Shown here piece by piece: positions 43,639-52,253 of a stretch of DNA of 64,000 bases (the stretch's first letter is position 1; each line of letters begins with the position of its first letter). The notes beneath the pieces are model-generated. The model had not been told where the DNA came from. It saw only the letters and a program-made list of their open reading frames with translations, and did no database searches. This DNA is from Pseudomonas sp. R28(2017) (lineage in GTDB: Bacteria; Pseudomonadota; Gammaproteobacteria; Pseudomonadales; Pseudomonadaceae), in contig NZ_NEHW01000002.1 of assembly GCF_002112505.1 (NCBI RefSeq), positions 310,001 to 374,000 of the forward strand. The letters run 5' to 3'. The translations under genes were made by a program, and so were the position numbers.

Positions 43639-43902
43639 TCATTGCATCATCCCCAACTCAGCATCATCCATCAGCGCCTTGGCCAGCGCACTCAGATAAT
43701 GGGCAGCCCAGATCATCATCGGCTTTTCATCCATCAACCCGACAATCGTCAGCTCCCGCACATACCCCATCAATTCCGAAGCCTGTTCCCGGGCACTCCT
43801 GCAAGGAATACCTGCTTCGATCCGAAACAGCGGATGTGCCTGATTTTCTCCCTGAAAAAACGTGGTCTTGCCGACGGTGAACCTGGTGTCGTCTGAAGTC
43901 AT
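43639..43902 (-). CDS. DUF3077-family small protein
   Basis: This 87-aa protein starts MTSDDTRFTVGKTTFFQG at ATG 43902. It resembles the DUF3077 family of small Pseudomonas proteins (DTRFTVGKTTFFQGENQAHPLFRIEAGIP, with a helical middle and C-terminus). Its function is unknown. It is downstream of another small gene on the same strand, and both lie just 3' of tRNA-Ser in DNA of lower GC than the core. DUF3077 proteins frequently sit with other short Pseudomonas-only proteins (recollection). Confidence 0.7.
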   Translation of the reverse strand: MTSDDTRFTVGKTTFFQGENQAHPLFRIEAGIPCRSAREQASELMGYVRELTIVGLMDEKPMMIWAAHYLSALAKALMDDAELGMMQ

Positions 43903-44020
43903 TGTCTTCCCCTCAAAATCTCCCGCTGCCTGGGTCGACCTTCGGCAAGCCAGTTCCCACAGATGCGGCGCAAGCTTCAGGACTGCCGGCGCCCGGCCCA
44001 GGCAGCACATGGTTTGCGGC

Positions 44021-44266
44021 TTAGTGCAGCGTTCGCGGTTCGGTCGGCATCTGTACCTGAATCAATGCCGCCTCAAGCAACAACCGCAGCGTCTCAAGTT
44101 CATGTGTCGACGCCATCATCAACGCCGCCGCAGGCGACTTGGGCTGTAACAGCATTGCTTGCTGCGAAACAGCTAGTGCACAGAGTGCGTAGTCCGCAGC
44201 CTGGATGAGGGTGTCTTCGAGGGAGTGGAGAGTGCGGGGTGGATCGGGGACCATCTTCAACATCAT
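44021..44266 (-). CDS. small hypothetical protein
   Basis: This 81-aa, largely helical and Ala/Leu-rich protein begins MMLKMVPDPPRTLHSLEDTLIQAADYAL. I do not recognise it with confidence; its size, style and position beside a DUF3077 gene resemble the short proteins often paired with it in Pseudomonas. The gap to the DUF3077 start is 118 bp. A start at the second Met codon is possible. Confidence 0.5.
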   Translation of the reverse strand: MMLKMVPDPPRTLHSLEDTLIQAADYALCALAVSQQAMLLQPKSPAAALMMASTHELETLRLLLEAALIQVQMPTEPRTLH

Positions 44267-44493
44267 TCAATTCCTTGTAGGTGCCGCCACCTTTCTGCTG
44301 TCAAACGGAAGGGTGGCAGCTGCACGTGGGTTGACAGACCGGCGGAATTGATAAGTTCCGGCGCACGCAAGCGTGCCCGCACGTACAGCCACCATAAGGT
44401 GTGCCATAACTCAAAACCGTTACGGCCTGTCAAAGCCGTGTCACTGATGTGCAGCGACAGGCCGAGACTAGAGCGCTGGCACAGCACCCGCAA
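44263..44493 (-). CDS. possible small ORF upstream of the hypothetical pair
   Basis: A 76-codon frame (ELWHTLWWLYVRARLRAPE in the middle) ends in an ATGA overlap with the next small gene, which favours a real coupled gene. Against it: no ATG start (only TTG at 44493 or GTG 6 bp later), no clear ribosome site, and weak codon bias. Not recognised. Confidence 0.25.
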   Translation of the reverse strand: MRVLCQRSSLGLSLHISDTALTGRNGFELWHTLWWLYVRARLRAPELINSAGLSTHVQLPPFRLTAERWRHLQGIE

Positions 44494-44710
44494 CGGAAAA
44501 TAGGCGGCAGCAGTATCTTTCAGAAACAGACTACAAGGAAGGTAAAAATTCTGACTTTTCGAAACATTTGTAGTGGTTTCAAGCGTGGTGTGGCCACGGC
44601 GCTGGCTGTAGATGGGCTATTGAGTTCAGCCCGAACATGCAGCACCGATGGCTGCTAGCCTTACGTCGCGTGAAGGCATTCTCAAGGTCCGCAGCGGGGC
44701 TGGAGGAAAC
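44494..44710. other. intergenic region upstream of the glycosyltransferase gene
   Basis: This stretch has lower GC than the core, with an A/T-rich patch near 44535-44580 that could hold the glycosyltransferase promoter. No RNA gene or repeat was recognised. Confidence 0.35.
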
Positions 44711-46273
44711 ATGAAGTTTCACGACTACAACACCAGTGGAAAAGCCCCAACGCCCGGCACAGCGAAGCCATTCGAGCCATTCACGGCATGGGCCAGAAAT
44801 TGCTGGCCGCTACCAATCCTGTTGCTCGCCACGCTGGTCCGGCTGTATGGCTCGACCGCCTCCGCCATATGGTGCGACGAGGGCTCCAGCTTGTTGATGA
44901 GCCAGTACTCACCCTCGCTCATCTGGATCCACAGTGCCCATGATGTACATCCACCGCTTTATTTCCTGCTGCTACACGCCTGGATAGGCGCCTTTGGGGA
45001 CGGCCTCTTTTCGATCAGGTTTCTCAGCGTGCTACCCGGTATCGGTACGGTGGCCCTTGGCATGTGGCTCGTCTACCAGGTCGCAACCCGCCATGCAGCC
45101 ATCGTGGCGGGCGTGTTACTGGCCTTGTTGCCAATTGCAGTGCGTTACAGCCAGGAAGTACGCATGTACTCACTGATGGGGCTATGGCTGCTCGGCGCAA
45201 CCCTCGCGCTTGTGTATTGGGTGAGAAAACCTGAGCGCCACCGTTACCTCGTCATTTATGTGCTGTTGATGGCGGCCAGTTTCTATACGCATTACTTCAC
45301 CGGGCTTTGCGCGCTGTCTCACTGGGCCTATCTATGGGGTGTGCGCGGCGATGAACAACGACTCGTCACGCGGCCAGCATGGTGGGTGGCCAACGGCTTT
45401 ATCTTTATTCTGTATGCTCCCTGGATACCCGGCCTGATTGACCTGCTGCGGCACCTTGACCAACTCAGGGCGGGTGGCGACATTGGCTGGATCGAGCCCA
45501 TCATCATGGCGTCACTGCCATCGACAATCTGGCAGTATCTGACCCTTGCGGATGCCCGGGACCTGGGGTGGTTGCTCTACCTTGCATTGCCACTGGCGCT
45601 GGCGTTGGTGACAGGCGTTGTCTGCCTGCGTGATCGAAGCGCGCACAAATTTCACGTTCTACTGGCGATCTATACGTTTCTACCGCTGATCGTCGTATTT
45701 CTGGTGTCATGGAAGGTACCGCTGCTGGTCGAGCGCTACCTGATGTTTTCCGCGCTGGGCGTGCCGATGATACTGGCCATCGCGATCGATCAGTTGAGGC
45801 ATCATTTTCGGTATGCCGCAGTCGCCATGCTGGTGATGGTGCTGACGGTAGAGCTGATCGGCTTGCACAATGACTACCAAACGGATGATGAGCAGTTCGA
45901 CAAGTTGGTCAACTACGTCAATGCAAACTATCAGGCGAATGACCGCATCGTGGTCAGCGATCTTTTCTGGTATTTCAGCTATGTCTACTACAACAAGACC
46001 GGCTCGGTGCCGCTGCTCTATACACCGCCACGCGCCGATGGTCTTTCCGGACGGCCAGGCGATTACGGGTTTGGTACTTTGGTCAACAATGACGCCGACA
46101 AGGTCTATCTCGACAGCCTTGAAAAGTTATCCTTGGGCCAAACGCGAGTGTGGTTGGTCAGCAACAGTGCACCGCCCGATGATTTCGCTTCCATCCCGAG
46201 TAACTGGAACAAGGTAAGCACGCTAAAGGTCGGGGATACCCAAGTCCGTCTTTACACGTCGAGGGGGAAGTAA
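44711..46273 (+). CDS. GT39-like membrane glycosyltransferase
   Basis: This 520-aa integral membrane protein belongs to the GT-C fold (ArnT/PMT-like) that transfers sugars from polyprenyl-phosphate donors. The loop after the first helix has the acidic motif AIWCDEGSSLL (Asp-Glu), and the second loop holds HDVHPPLYFLLLHAW. About 11-12 hydrophobic segments follow, then a soluble C-terminal domain. ATG at 44711 is preceded by a strong GGAGGA site. Acceptor and sugar are unknown. It is not in an O-antigen or lipid A cluster here; the next gene is a lipoprotein. Confidence 0.82.
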   Translation: MKFHDYNTSGKAPTPGTAKPFEPFTAWARNCWPLPILLLATLVRLYGSTASAIWCDEGSSLLMSQYSPSLIWIHSAHDVHPPLYFLLLHAWIGAFGDGLFSIRFLSVLPGIGTVALGMWLVYQVATRHAAIVAGVLLALLPIAVRYSQEVRMYSLMGLWLLGATLALVYWVRKPERHRYLVIYVLLMAASFYTHYFTGLCALSHWAYLWGVRGDEQRLVTRPAWWVANGFIFILYAPWIPGLIDLLRHLDQLRAGGDIGWIEPIIMASLPSTIWQYLTLADARDLGWLLYLALPLALALVTGVVCLRDRSAHKFHVLLAIYTFLPLIVVFLVSWKVPLLVERYLMFSALGVPMILAIAIDQLRHHFRYAAVAMLVMVLTVELIGLHNDYQTDDEQFDKLVNYVNANYQANDRIVVSDLFWYFSYVYYNKTGSVPLLYTPPRADGLSGRPGDYGFGTLVNNDADKVYLDSLEKLSLGQTRVWLVSNSAPPDDFASIPSNWNKVSTLKVGDTQVRLYTSRGK

Positions 46274-46368
46274 AACCCTGAACTGCCCGTGCCGCTTCGT
46301 CCGCGCACGTAGGCCACCGTCGACACACCGTCGCATAGCCAAACCGCAACGCTGCCATCAGGAACAAA

Positions 46369-46878
46369 ATGAGAAAGTACATCACCGTAGCAATCGCACT
46401 GCTGGCCTCACTGGTGCTCACGGCCTGCTCCACAACGGGCTCAGGAAAGCCGCCCGGCGAAACGGCAGTCACCACTGCCAACTACCAGAAAAGTGACCTG
46501 TACGGCCTCTGGTATTCCAACGCCGATGACGGCACCTCACAAGCGTTGGCGCTGTTGCTGCTCAAGGCAGACGGTTCAGCAACCGACTTTCTGATCGTCA
46601 GTGACAAGAACTCGATGCAAAAAATCGTACAGCAGTCGTCATGGTCGTATGACGCTGAACGCAATGTGTTCGAGCAAACCGTCAGCGAAGTCTCCACCCA
46701 GAACGGCAAGGCCCCCGCGACAGTCACTCATCCCCATGAAGTCATCCGGGCATCGGTCGAACTGGTCAAACTGGATAACAAAGTGATGGGCATCAAGTTC
46801 AAAAGGGAGGACGGCGAGGTTACTGGCTACCTCAAAGGCAGCGCCGCCATGCTCGAAAAGCTCAAGCACATCCGCTGA
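46369..46878 (+). CDS. small lipoprotein of unknown function
   Basis: This 169-aa protein has a lipoprotein signal (MRKYITVAIALLASLVLTAC), with the lipobox LTAC and Cys20 as the acylation site. No Asp follows the Cys, so the outer membrane is the likely destination. The mature part is strand-rich (SDLYGLWYSNADDGTSQAL, lipocalin-like alternation). I do not recognise a family. It lies 95 bp after the glycosyltransferase gene on the same strand. Confidence 0.75.
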   Translation: MRKYITVAIALLASLVLTACSTTGSGKPPGETAVTTANYQKSDLYGLWYSNADDGTSQALALLLLKADGSATDFLIVSDKNSMQKIVQQSSWSYDAERNVFEQTVSEVSTQNGKAPATVTHPHEVIRASVELVKLDNKVMGIKFKREDGEVTGYLKGSAAMLEKLKHIR

Positions 46879-46896
46879 GCGCTTGCCTGTGCAGCC

Positions 46897-47076
46897 TTAG
46901 CGCTGGGCTTTGTGCTGCCGTGACCGCTGGATACGGTTGACCGCGATCTGCACGCAGGCTGCCACCAGGCACAGCACGCCGATTTTCCAGCTGCCCTCCA
47001 GACCAAAATGCTCGGCCAGTTTCCCCGCGAGGATCACGCTCACGAAAATGGCTACAGGCAGGATCAGTTTGTTCAT
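46897..47076 (-). CDS. small membrane protein
   Basis: This 59-aa protein starts MNKLILPVAIFVSVILAG at ATG 47076, with two hydrophobic segments (about 3-18 and 30-47) and a basic tail (NRIQRSRQHKAQR), giving an inside-positive C-terminus. Function unknown. The start has a GGAG box upstream (ctccgggg on the minus strand). It is convergent with the lipoprotein gene and divergent from the LysR gene. Confidence 0.6.
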   Translation of the reverse strand: MNKLILPVAIFVSVILAGKLAEHFGLEGSWKIGVLCLVAACVQIAVNRIQRSRQHKAQR

Positions 47077-47218
47077 CAGGACTCCGGGGAGGGGCAAGGA
47101 AAGGCCCAAGTCTACTTCACTGGGCTTGCGCCGTGACAACGCACGTCAATAAGCGCTTCTCAGTGGCGCAGCTTCAGGCATCATGCACCCAGCCCCACTC
47201 GAAAGCCGACCCTCGCCA

Positions 47219-48097
47219 ATGACCGACAGCACCAAACCCAACCGCGCCATCTACGACCTGGACATGCTCCGCGCCGTGGTCATGGTGGCCGACTGTGGCA
47301 GCTTCACCACCGCCGCCGCACGCCTGCATTCCACCCAGTCCACGGTCAGCCAGAAGGTGCGCCGGCTGGAGGAAATGGTCGGCCACCAGTTGCTCGACCG
47401 CAGCAACCGTGAGGTGCACCCGACCGATGCGGGAGAAACCCTGTTGCGCTATGCCCGGCACCTGCTGGCGGTCAGCAACCAGCTGAGCGAAGCGATGTCC
47501 GGCGGGGTTTCGGTCACGGTGCGCATCGGCCTGCCGGATGACTTTGTCGCGGGCAAGACGATGCAGGCGCTGGCCGCGTTCAACCGGCTCAACCCGACGG
47601 TCAAGCTGGAGATCACCGGGGGCCTGAGCCGTGACCTGATGAGCACCTATGACCGCGGCGAGCTGGACCTGGTGCTGGTCAAGCAGCGCCGCCACAGCCG
47701 CGAGGCCAATGCCTGCCAACCGGAGCGTATCGAGTGGATCGACAGCGCACAGTACCCGAGCTTTGCCCAGGACCCGATCCCGCTGGTGACCTTTCCGCCA
47801 CGTGGTTTGTACCGCGATGACATGATCAGCGCGGTCGAGGCCATGGGCCGCAGTTGGCGCATCGGCTTCACCAGTTCGAGCCTGGCGGGTATCCAGGCGG
47901 CGGTGGCCAATGGCCTGGGTGTGAGCCTGTTGCCGTCGCGGGTGGTGACACCTGGGCATCGGGTGCTGGGGGCGCAAGAGGGGTTCAAGCCGATTCGGGT
48001 GTTCGAGGCGGCGATCTTTCATCGGCCCACGGCAGACCCGATGGTCAAGGAGCTGGCCGAGATTCTGATCGGCATCCTGCGCGCCGAAGCTGAGTGA
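47219..48097 (+). CDS. LysR-family transcriptional regulator
   Basis: The protein is 292 aa from ATG 47219 (an upstream ATG at 47183 would add 12 residues). It has the winged HTH DLDMLRAVVMVADCGSFTTAAARLHSTQSTVSQKVRRLEE and a C-terminal effector domain. The ligand is unknown. It is divergent from the small membrane protein and convergent with the amidohydrolase gene. Members with this N-terminus often regulate adjacent metabolic genes; the amidohydrolase is the nearest candidate target, though not divergent to it. Confidence 0.88.
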   Translation: MTDSTKPNRAIYDLDMLRAVVMVADCGSFTTAAARLHSTQSTVSQKVRRLEEMVGHQLLDRSNREVHPTDAGETLLRYARHLLAVSNQLSEAMSGGVSVTVRIGLPDDFVAGKTMQALAAFNRLNPTVKLEITGGLSRDLMSTYDRGELDLVLVKQRRHSREANACQPERIEWIDSAQYPSFAQDPIPLVTFPPRGLYRDDMISAVEAMGRSWRIGFTSSSLAGIQAAVANGLGVSLLPSRVVTPGHRVLGAQEGFKPIRVFEAAIFHRPTADPMVKELAEILIGILRAEAE

Positions 48098-48115
48098 GAG
48101 GGGGATGCTTTGCAG

Positions 48116-48227
48116 CCCATCGCCGGCAAGCGCGGCTCATACAGGGATCGTGCAAGTGATCGGGACTTCCAGCTGGCGCGATCCTGTGTAGGAGCCGCGC
48201 TTGCCGGCGATGGGCCGCAAAGCGGCC
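48116..48227. repeat. second REP family, inverted pair
   Basis: A different P. putida REP type is seen: CCCATCGCCGGCAAGCGCGG... at 48116-48137 and its exact inverse at 48193-48214 (22 bp arms). A small hairpin GGCCGC-AAA-GCGGCC (48213-48227) follows, close to the amidohydrolase stop, and may act as its terminator. Confidence 0.8.
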
Positions 48228-48239
48228 CCAAGTAGCTCC

Positions 48240-49457
48240 CTATCGACGCAATTCGGCTGAAAATTGCGCAGCCTTCAACTGCAACTGCGCAGGCCCGCCC
48301 CAGAACGCACCATGGCGTACGATCACCCGCTCATGGATGGCCGCTGCCACCGCCGCCGCCGAATTTGGCGCCCTGAACAGCACGAAGCTGGCTTCGTTGC
48401 CCACCTTCAACCCGTAATCCTGCTTGCCCATCACCCCGGCACCGGCCACGGTCGCCATCTCCAGCGCTACCCGCAGCTCCTCGTCGGTATTGAAGCCCGA
48501 GCGGTAGCTGACCAGCATCGCCCGTTGCAGCATGTCGCCGTTGCCATACGGCCACCAGGCGTCCTGAATGTTGTCGTTGCCCGTGAACACCCGCACGCCG
48601 CCGGCGCGCAGGCGCAGCACCGGTGGGAAGGCGTGTTCGCCGGGGGCGTTGGTCATGATCGATACGCCGGCACGGGCCAGCACTTCAGCGCTGCGATCGA
48701 CCACCGCGTCGCTGACGTCGCCCAGGCCATAGGCGTGGCTGACCGCCACCAGGCCTTGCATGCCCAGCGCCTGGGTGCGGGCGGCGATGCGCTCGAGCTG
48801 GGCGATGCAGGTGTCGCCGGGTTCGTGCAGGTGGATGTCGACCTTCACGCCATGCCGCTCGGCAATGCCGAATACGATGTCCAGCTGAGCTTCGGCGTCG
48901 CCGTCCAAGGTGCTCGGGTCGATGCCGCCGACCACCTGCACGCCCTCACGCACGGCGGCTTCCAGTACTTCGGCGGTGCCGGGGCAGGTCACCACGCCGG
49001 CCTGCGGGAAGGCCACCAGCTCGATGTCGATCAGGTCTTTCCACGTGTCCCGGGCTTCGAGGATGGCGCGCAGGTTGGTCAGGCCGGTGGTGGCATCGAC
49101 GTCGACATGGCAGCGCATGGCCAGGGTACCGAACGAGGCGGCCTGGCGGATCAGCGCATCGGCACGCTCGACGATCGGCGGGGCGCTGGCGAGTTCGCGT
49201 TTTTCCACCGCCAGCCGCTCGCGCAGGCTGGCGACCGGCTGGTGCGGGCGCCAGCGGTCGCCGACAAAGCTCTTGTCCAGGTGGATGTGGCCGTCTACGA
49301 AGCCGGGTAGCACCAGCAGGCCTTCGAGGTCGATGGTTTCGCCGGCTGCGATGCTGGCGCGTTGTGGGCCGATGTGGCTGATGCGGCCGTTGTGTACGGC
49401 GATGTTCAGGGGCTGGCCATCGGCGTCGATGGCATTGATGAACTCACGGTCGTTCAT
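48240..49457 (-). CDS. cytosine deaminase-like amidohydrolase
   Basis: This 405-aa metal-dependent hydrolase has the amidohydrolase metal motif VDGHIHLDKS (HxH) near residue 57, MRCHVDVD, HLHEPG and SHAYG for further metal ligands, and the late Asp in FTGNDNIQDAW. The pattern fits the cytosine deaminase/isopropylammelide branch (CodA-like). The true substrate may be cytosine or another N-heterocycle. It is divergent from the MFS gene at 49740, which probably imports its substrate (inference). Confidence 0.87.
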   Translation of the reverse strand: MNDREFINAIDADGQPLNIAVHNGRISHIGPQRASIAAGETIDLEGLLVLPGFVDGHIHLDKSFVGDRWRPHQPVASLRERLAVEKRELASAPPIVERADALIRQAASFGTLAMRCHVDVDATTGLTNLRAILEARDTWKDLIDIELVAFPQAGVVTCPGTAEVLEAAVREGVQVVGGIDPSTLDGDAEAQLDIVFGIAERHGVKVDIHLHEPGDTCIAQLERIAARTQALGMQGLVAVSHAYGLGDVSDAVVDRSAEVLARAGVSIMTNAPGEHAFPPVLRLRAGGVRVFTGNDNIQDAWWPYGNGDMLQRAMLVSYRSGFNTDEELRVALEMATVAGAGVMGKQDYGLKVGNEASFVLFRAPNSAAAVAAAIHERVIVRHGAFWGGPAQLQLKAAQFSAELRR

Positions 49458-49739
49458 GAGGGGGCCTTTTTTTCCGAGGCTTGGGTAGCGTCATACGGTA
49501 GGGAGGATCCCGCCCCCTCACAAATTAATTATCAGGATCGACCACAGTGCGTTTCTTGATACAGCCAGGGCAGTGGGCCTGTATTAAAAAGCCCACTGAA
49601 GTCGATTCCGATAATTAACTTTCAAAGCCATCAATCTCGGCCCAGGATGGCCCTCGTGACCCGCCCAGCCGCCTGCTACGGGGCTTTCGGCGCAGGTCAA
49701 CACCCACAATAAAAACAAATGCCGTGTCGGAGTCCTGCC
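49458..49739. promoter_or_regulatory. divergent promoter region with paired AT-rich operators and a hairpin
   Basis: TTAATTATC (49525-49533) and GATAATTAA (49610-49618) are inverted 9-bp copies in otherwise GC-rich DNA. Between them CAGTGGGC-ctgtattaaaaa-GCCCACTG (49571-49598) forms a perfect 8-bp hairpin. These are likely regulatory sites for the amidohydrolase and MFS genes. Confidence 0.5.
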
Positions 49740-50894
49740 ATGACCAATGATTCCAAGCTGCTGCGTGCCGCCTTGATTTTCATTGCCTGTACTTCATTCA
49801 TCGTCTGTGGTGTGCAACCCATTTTCATGGGGTTGGTCACCGAGCAACTGAGCCTGTCTCTCGACCAGCAGGGCTGGGTGGTGTCGGTCGAGATGATCGG
49901 CATGACCCTGGGCACCTTGCTGTGCCCGATCCTGATGAAGCGCCACGGTGGGCGCAGCCTGTGCCTGTTCGTCGGTGCGCTGTGCGTGGCCCTGAGCGTG
50001 GCCACGGCTTTTGCCAGCAGCAACACGATGTTGCTGGTGGTGCGTCTGGCGGCCGGCACCTGTGCAGGGCTGGTGTATGCCTATGCGGTGTCGACGCTGG
50101 GCCGGTTGCCCAACCAGGACCGTTCGTTCGGCCTGATGCTGCTGCTGCAGACGCCGGAGTACTCGCTGTTCTCCGCAGCGCTGCCGTTGCTTGCCGCACA
50201 GAGCGGGACGGTGACCGCGTTGTGTGCGTTTGGTTTGTGGTACTTGCTGATCTGTGCTGCCAGCCTGGTGCTGCCGCGTCGCCCGGCGCTGTCGCTGGCC
50301 AGCGGCGAAGGCTCGTCGGCCCAGGGTGGCTCGGCGCGCACGGGGCGCACGGCGCTGCTGGGCATGCTGTTCATGCAGATCGCCATCTATTGCGTGTGGG
50401 GCTTCATCGACCAGCTGGCGCGTGACCAGGGCATAGAAGGTGTCGATATCGGCTGGGCGTTCGGCCTGTCGGCCATCGGTGGCTTGCCCGGGGCCGGGCT
50501 GCCGAGCCTGCTGGGCGCGCGGGTCAACCGCCAGCTGATGATCGCGGTGGGGCTGGTGGCGGTGTTCATCTCCATTGCCATGCTCACCGGCCACACCCGT
50601 ACGCCGCTGCAGTTGTTCGTCGCACTGCTGCTGATCAACTTTGGCTGGGTGCTGTCGTTGTCGTACTACATGGCGCTGATCACCACCAACGACCCGACTG
50701 GCAAGCTCACGCCGCTGGTCAGCATTACCCTGATGGGCGCGGCAGCGGTGACCCCGGCACTGATTGCCCTGCTGGTGGAGGGCTCCAACCAGCAACTGAT
50801 TTTCCTGCTGGGTACCGGGGCGTTGGTAATTGCCTTCGCCGTGACTTGCCTGGGGGCGGGGACCAAGGCTGTGCACAGCAAGGCGGCTGTCTGA
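49740..50894 (+). CDS. MFS transporter
   Basis: This 384-aa protein has 12 predicted membrane segments and a short central loop (SLASGEGSSAQGGSARTGR). The MFS loop 2-3 signature appears in altered form as LCPILMKRHGGRSL. The start is ATG at 49740 with GGAG upstream. Substrate unknown; the divergent amidohydrolase gene suggests import of its substrate. A strong hairpin (50931-50952) follows. Confidence 0.85.
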   Translation: MTNDSKLLRAALIFIACTSFIVCGVQPIFMGLVTEQLSLSLDQQGWVVSVEMIGMTLGTLLCPILMKRHGGRSLCLFVGALCVALSVATAFASSNTMLLVVRLAAGTCAGLVYAYAVSTLGRLPNQDRSFGLMLLLQTPEYSLFSAALPLLAAQSGTVTALCAFGLWYLLICAASLVLPRRPALSLASGEGSSAQGGSARTGRTALLGMLFMQIAIYCVWGFIDQLARDQGIEGVDIGWAFGLSAIGGLPGAGLPSLLGARVNRQLMIAVGLVAVFISIAMLTGHTRTPLQLFVALLLINFGWVLSLSYYMALITTNDPTGKLTPLVSITLMGAAAVTPALIALLVEGSNQQLIFLLGTGALVIAFAVTCLGAGTKAVHSKAAV

Positions 50895-50930
50895 ACGACC
50901 GGGCCAAGCCCGCAAGGCCCTGTGCAAACC

Positions 50931-50957
50931 GCGCCCCGCGCTGACGGGGCGCTTGCC
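50931..50957. terminator. hairpin between convergent MFS and small hypothetical genes
   Basis: GCGCCCCG-cgctga-CGGGGCGC forms an 8-bp stem and is followed by ttgccttt on the plus strand. It is a weak-to-moderate terminator candidate. Confidence 0.55.
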
Positions 50958-50960
50958 TTT

Positions 50961-51146
50961 CTACTGCAGCGTCGGCGGTTTGGCCTGAGCCGGCAATGCG
51001 GCGATTACCGCTTCTATCCGCGCAATGTCACGCGCCAGTCGCTCTGCCTCTTTGTGCTTGCCTTCGGCTTTCAAACGGTCCCGCTGCCGGCGCAGGTTGA
51101 GCAAGTTCTTCTGCAAGGCCAGGCCAGATTTATTGTATTGATCCAT
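50961..51146 (-). CDS. small hypothetical protein
   Basis: This 61-aa charged helical protein starts MDQYNKSGLALQKNLLNLRRQRDRL at ATG 51146, with a GAGAG-like ribosome site. Heptad-like Leu/Ile spacing through residues 10-45 suggests a coiled coil. I do not know its function. The gap 51147-51446 upstream of it (300 bp) holds only its promoter and nothing else recognised. Confidence 0.55.
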   Translation of the reverse strand: MDQYNKSGLALQKNLLNLRRQRDRLKAEGKHKEAERLARDIARIEAVIAALPAQAKPPTLQ

Positions 51147-51446
51147 GTTTCTCTCGTGCCATTGGCGTCCGTGCCGTTGTAGGAAAAACGGACCGTAGCA
51201 GCCCAAAAATCCTGCGGAAACTGAGGTTTCATACAGGAAAAGGCAGATACCGCGATTCTGCCTACATGGCTCGAGTGAAACGTCCTACAAATCGCCCCGC
51301 TAGTTGTTTCAACTCATGTGCATCAAATGCCCCGCCGGATGCCCGGATTTGCTGCGGATTGCAGGGCGGCACCCGGTTCACGCGCAGGGGCAGCGCAGCC
51401 ACGTTGATTTCACCGGTGGCTGAAACGTTATGTAGCAATGTTCAGG

Positions 51447-52220
51447 TCATTTGAAGAACTGGCTGGGGGTGATGCCGAACTGGCGCTTGAACATGCTGGC
51501 GAACGCACTGGGGCTTTCATAGCCCAGCGTGCCCGCCACATCGATGATGCGCTGGCCCAGGGCGATGCGCTCCAGCGCCTGCATCAGCCGCGCCTGCTGG
51601 CGCCATTGGCCGAAGGTCATGCCGGTTTCCTTGCGGAACAGGCGCTGGATGGTCTTCTCGTCGACGCCCAGGTGCGCGCCCCAGTCGGCCACGGTCGAAG
51701 TGTCGTGTGGCCGCTCGTGCAGGGCCGAGCAGATGGCCCGCAGCCGCGCGTCTTTGGGGTGCAGCAGCTTCAGCGGCAGCGTCGGCAGCACGCAGATCTC
51801 ATCGAGGATCAGGCGCATGATTCGCGCCTCACGCGAGTCCTCGACAAACGGCCCTGTGAAGCCGACCGACGCCTTGATCAACTCACTGAGCAGGGGCGAG
51901 ATGCTGATGGCCTTGCTCTGTTGCGGCAGGCCAGCGGCCGCATCGGGGCGCACGAACACGCTGCGCATCTTCACATCGCCGACGCAGCGAATGGCATGCA
52001 CCTGGCCGCAGGGCATCCAGATGCCGCGGCTGGGTGGCACCGTCCAGCGCTCGGCCTCGGACTCGACCAGCATCAGGCCCTTGATGGCGTAGATCAGCTG
52101 GTGCTTGGCATGCGAATGGGGGGCGATGTACCAGTCCGGCGGGTAGTCGGTTGCCCGGCTGCCCACCTCCCAAGGCCATTCATCGACCTCCATCAGCAAT
52201 TCGTGCTGGGGTTTGACCAT
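51447..52220 (-). CDS. AraC-family transcriptional regulator
   Basis: This 257-aa protein has an N-terminal cupin-like sensing domain (HSHAKHQLIYAIKGLMLVES) and a C-terminal double HTH (LGVDEKTIQRLFRKETGMTFGQWR then DVAGTLGYESPSAFASMFKRQFGITPSQF). It lies 33 bp downstream of the MFS gene on the same strand and is probably co-transcribed, so it may autoregulate that transporter. The ligand is unknown. Confidence 0.9.
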   Translation of the reverse strand: MVKPQHELLMEVDEWPWEVGSRATDYPPDWYIAPHSHAKHQLIYAIKGLMLVESEAERWTVPPSRGIWMPCGQVHAIRCVGDVKMRSVFVRPDAAAGLPQQSKAISISPLLSELIKASVGFTGPFVEDSREARIMRLILDEICVLPTLPLKLLHPKDARLRAICSALHERPHDTSTVADWGAHLGVDEKTIQRLFRKETGMTFGQWRQQARLMQALERIALGQRIIDVAGTLGYESPSAFASMFKRQFGITPSQFFK

Positions 52221-52253
52221 GATGTGCTCGTGCAGTCCGGCAAGCGCCGCATC

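Noticed and set aside
43436..46300. Integrated element with att repeats at tRNA-Ser
   Set aside because: No integrase and no second copy of the tRNA 3' end were seen within the window, so only a weak island inference is kept.
49571..49598. preQ1-like riboswitch in the amidohydrolase/MFS gap
   Set aside because: The hairpin has an A-rich loop but lacks the downstream A-rich tail and conserved loop bases of preQ1-I.
51266..51454. 62-codon plus-strand frame between the small hypothetical and AraC genes
   Set aside because: No ribosome site or family likeness, and it runs into the 3' end of the AraC gene.
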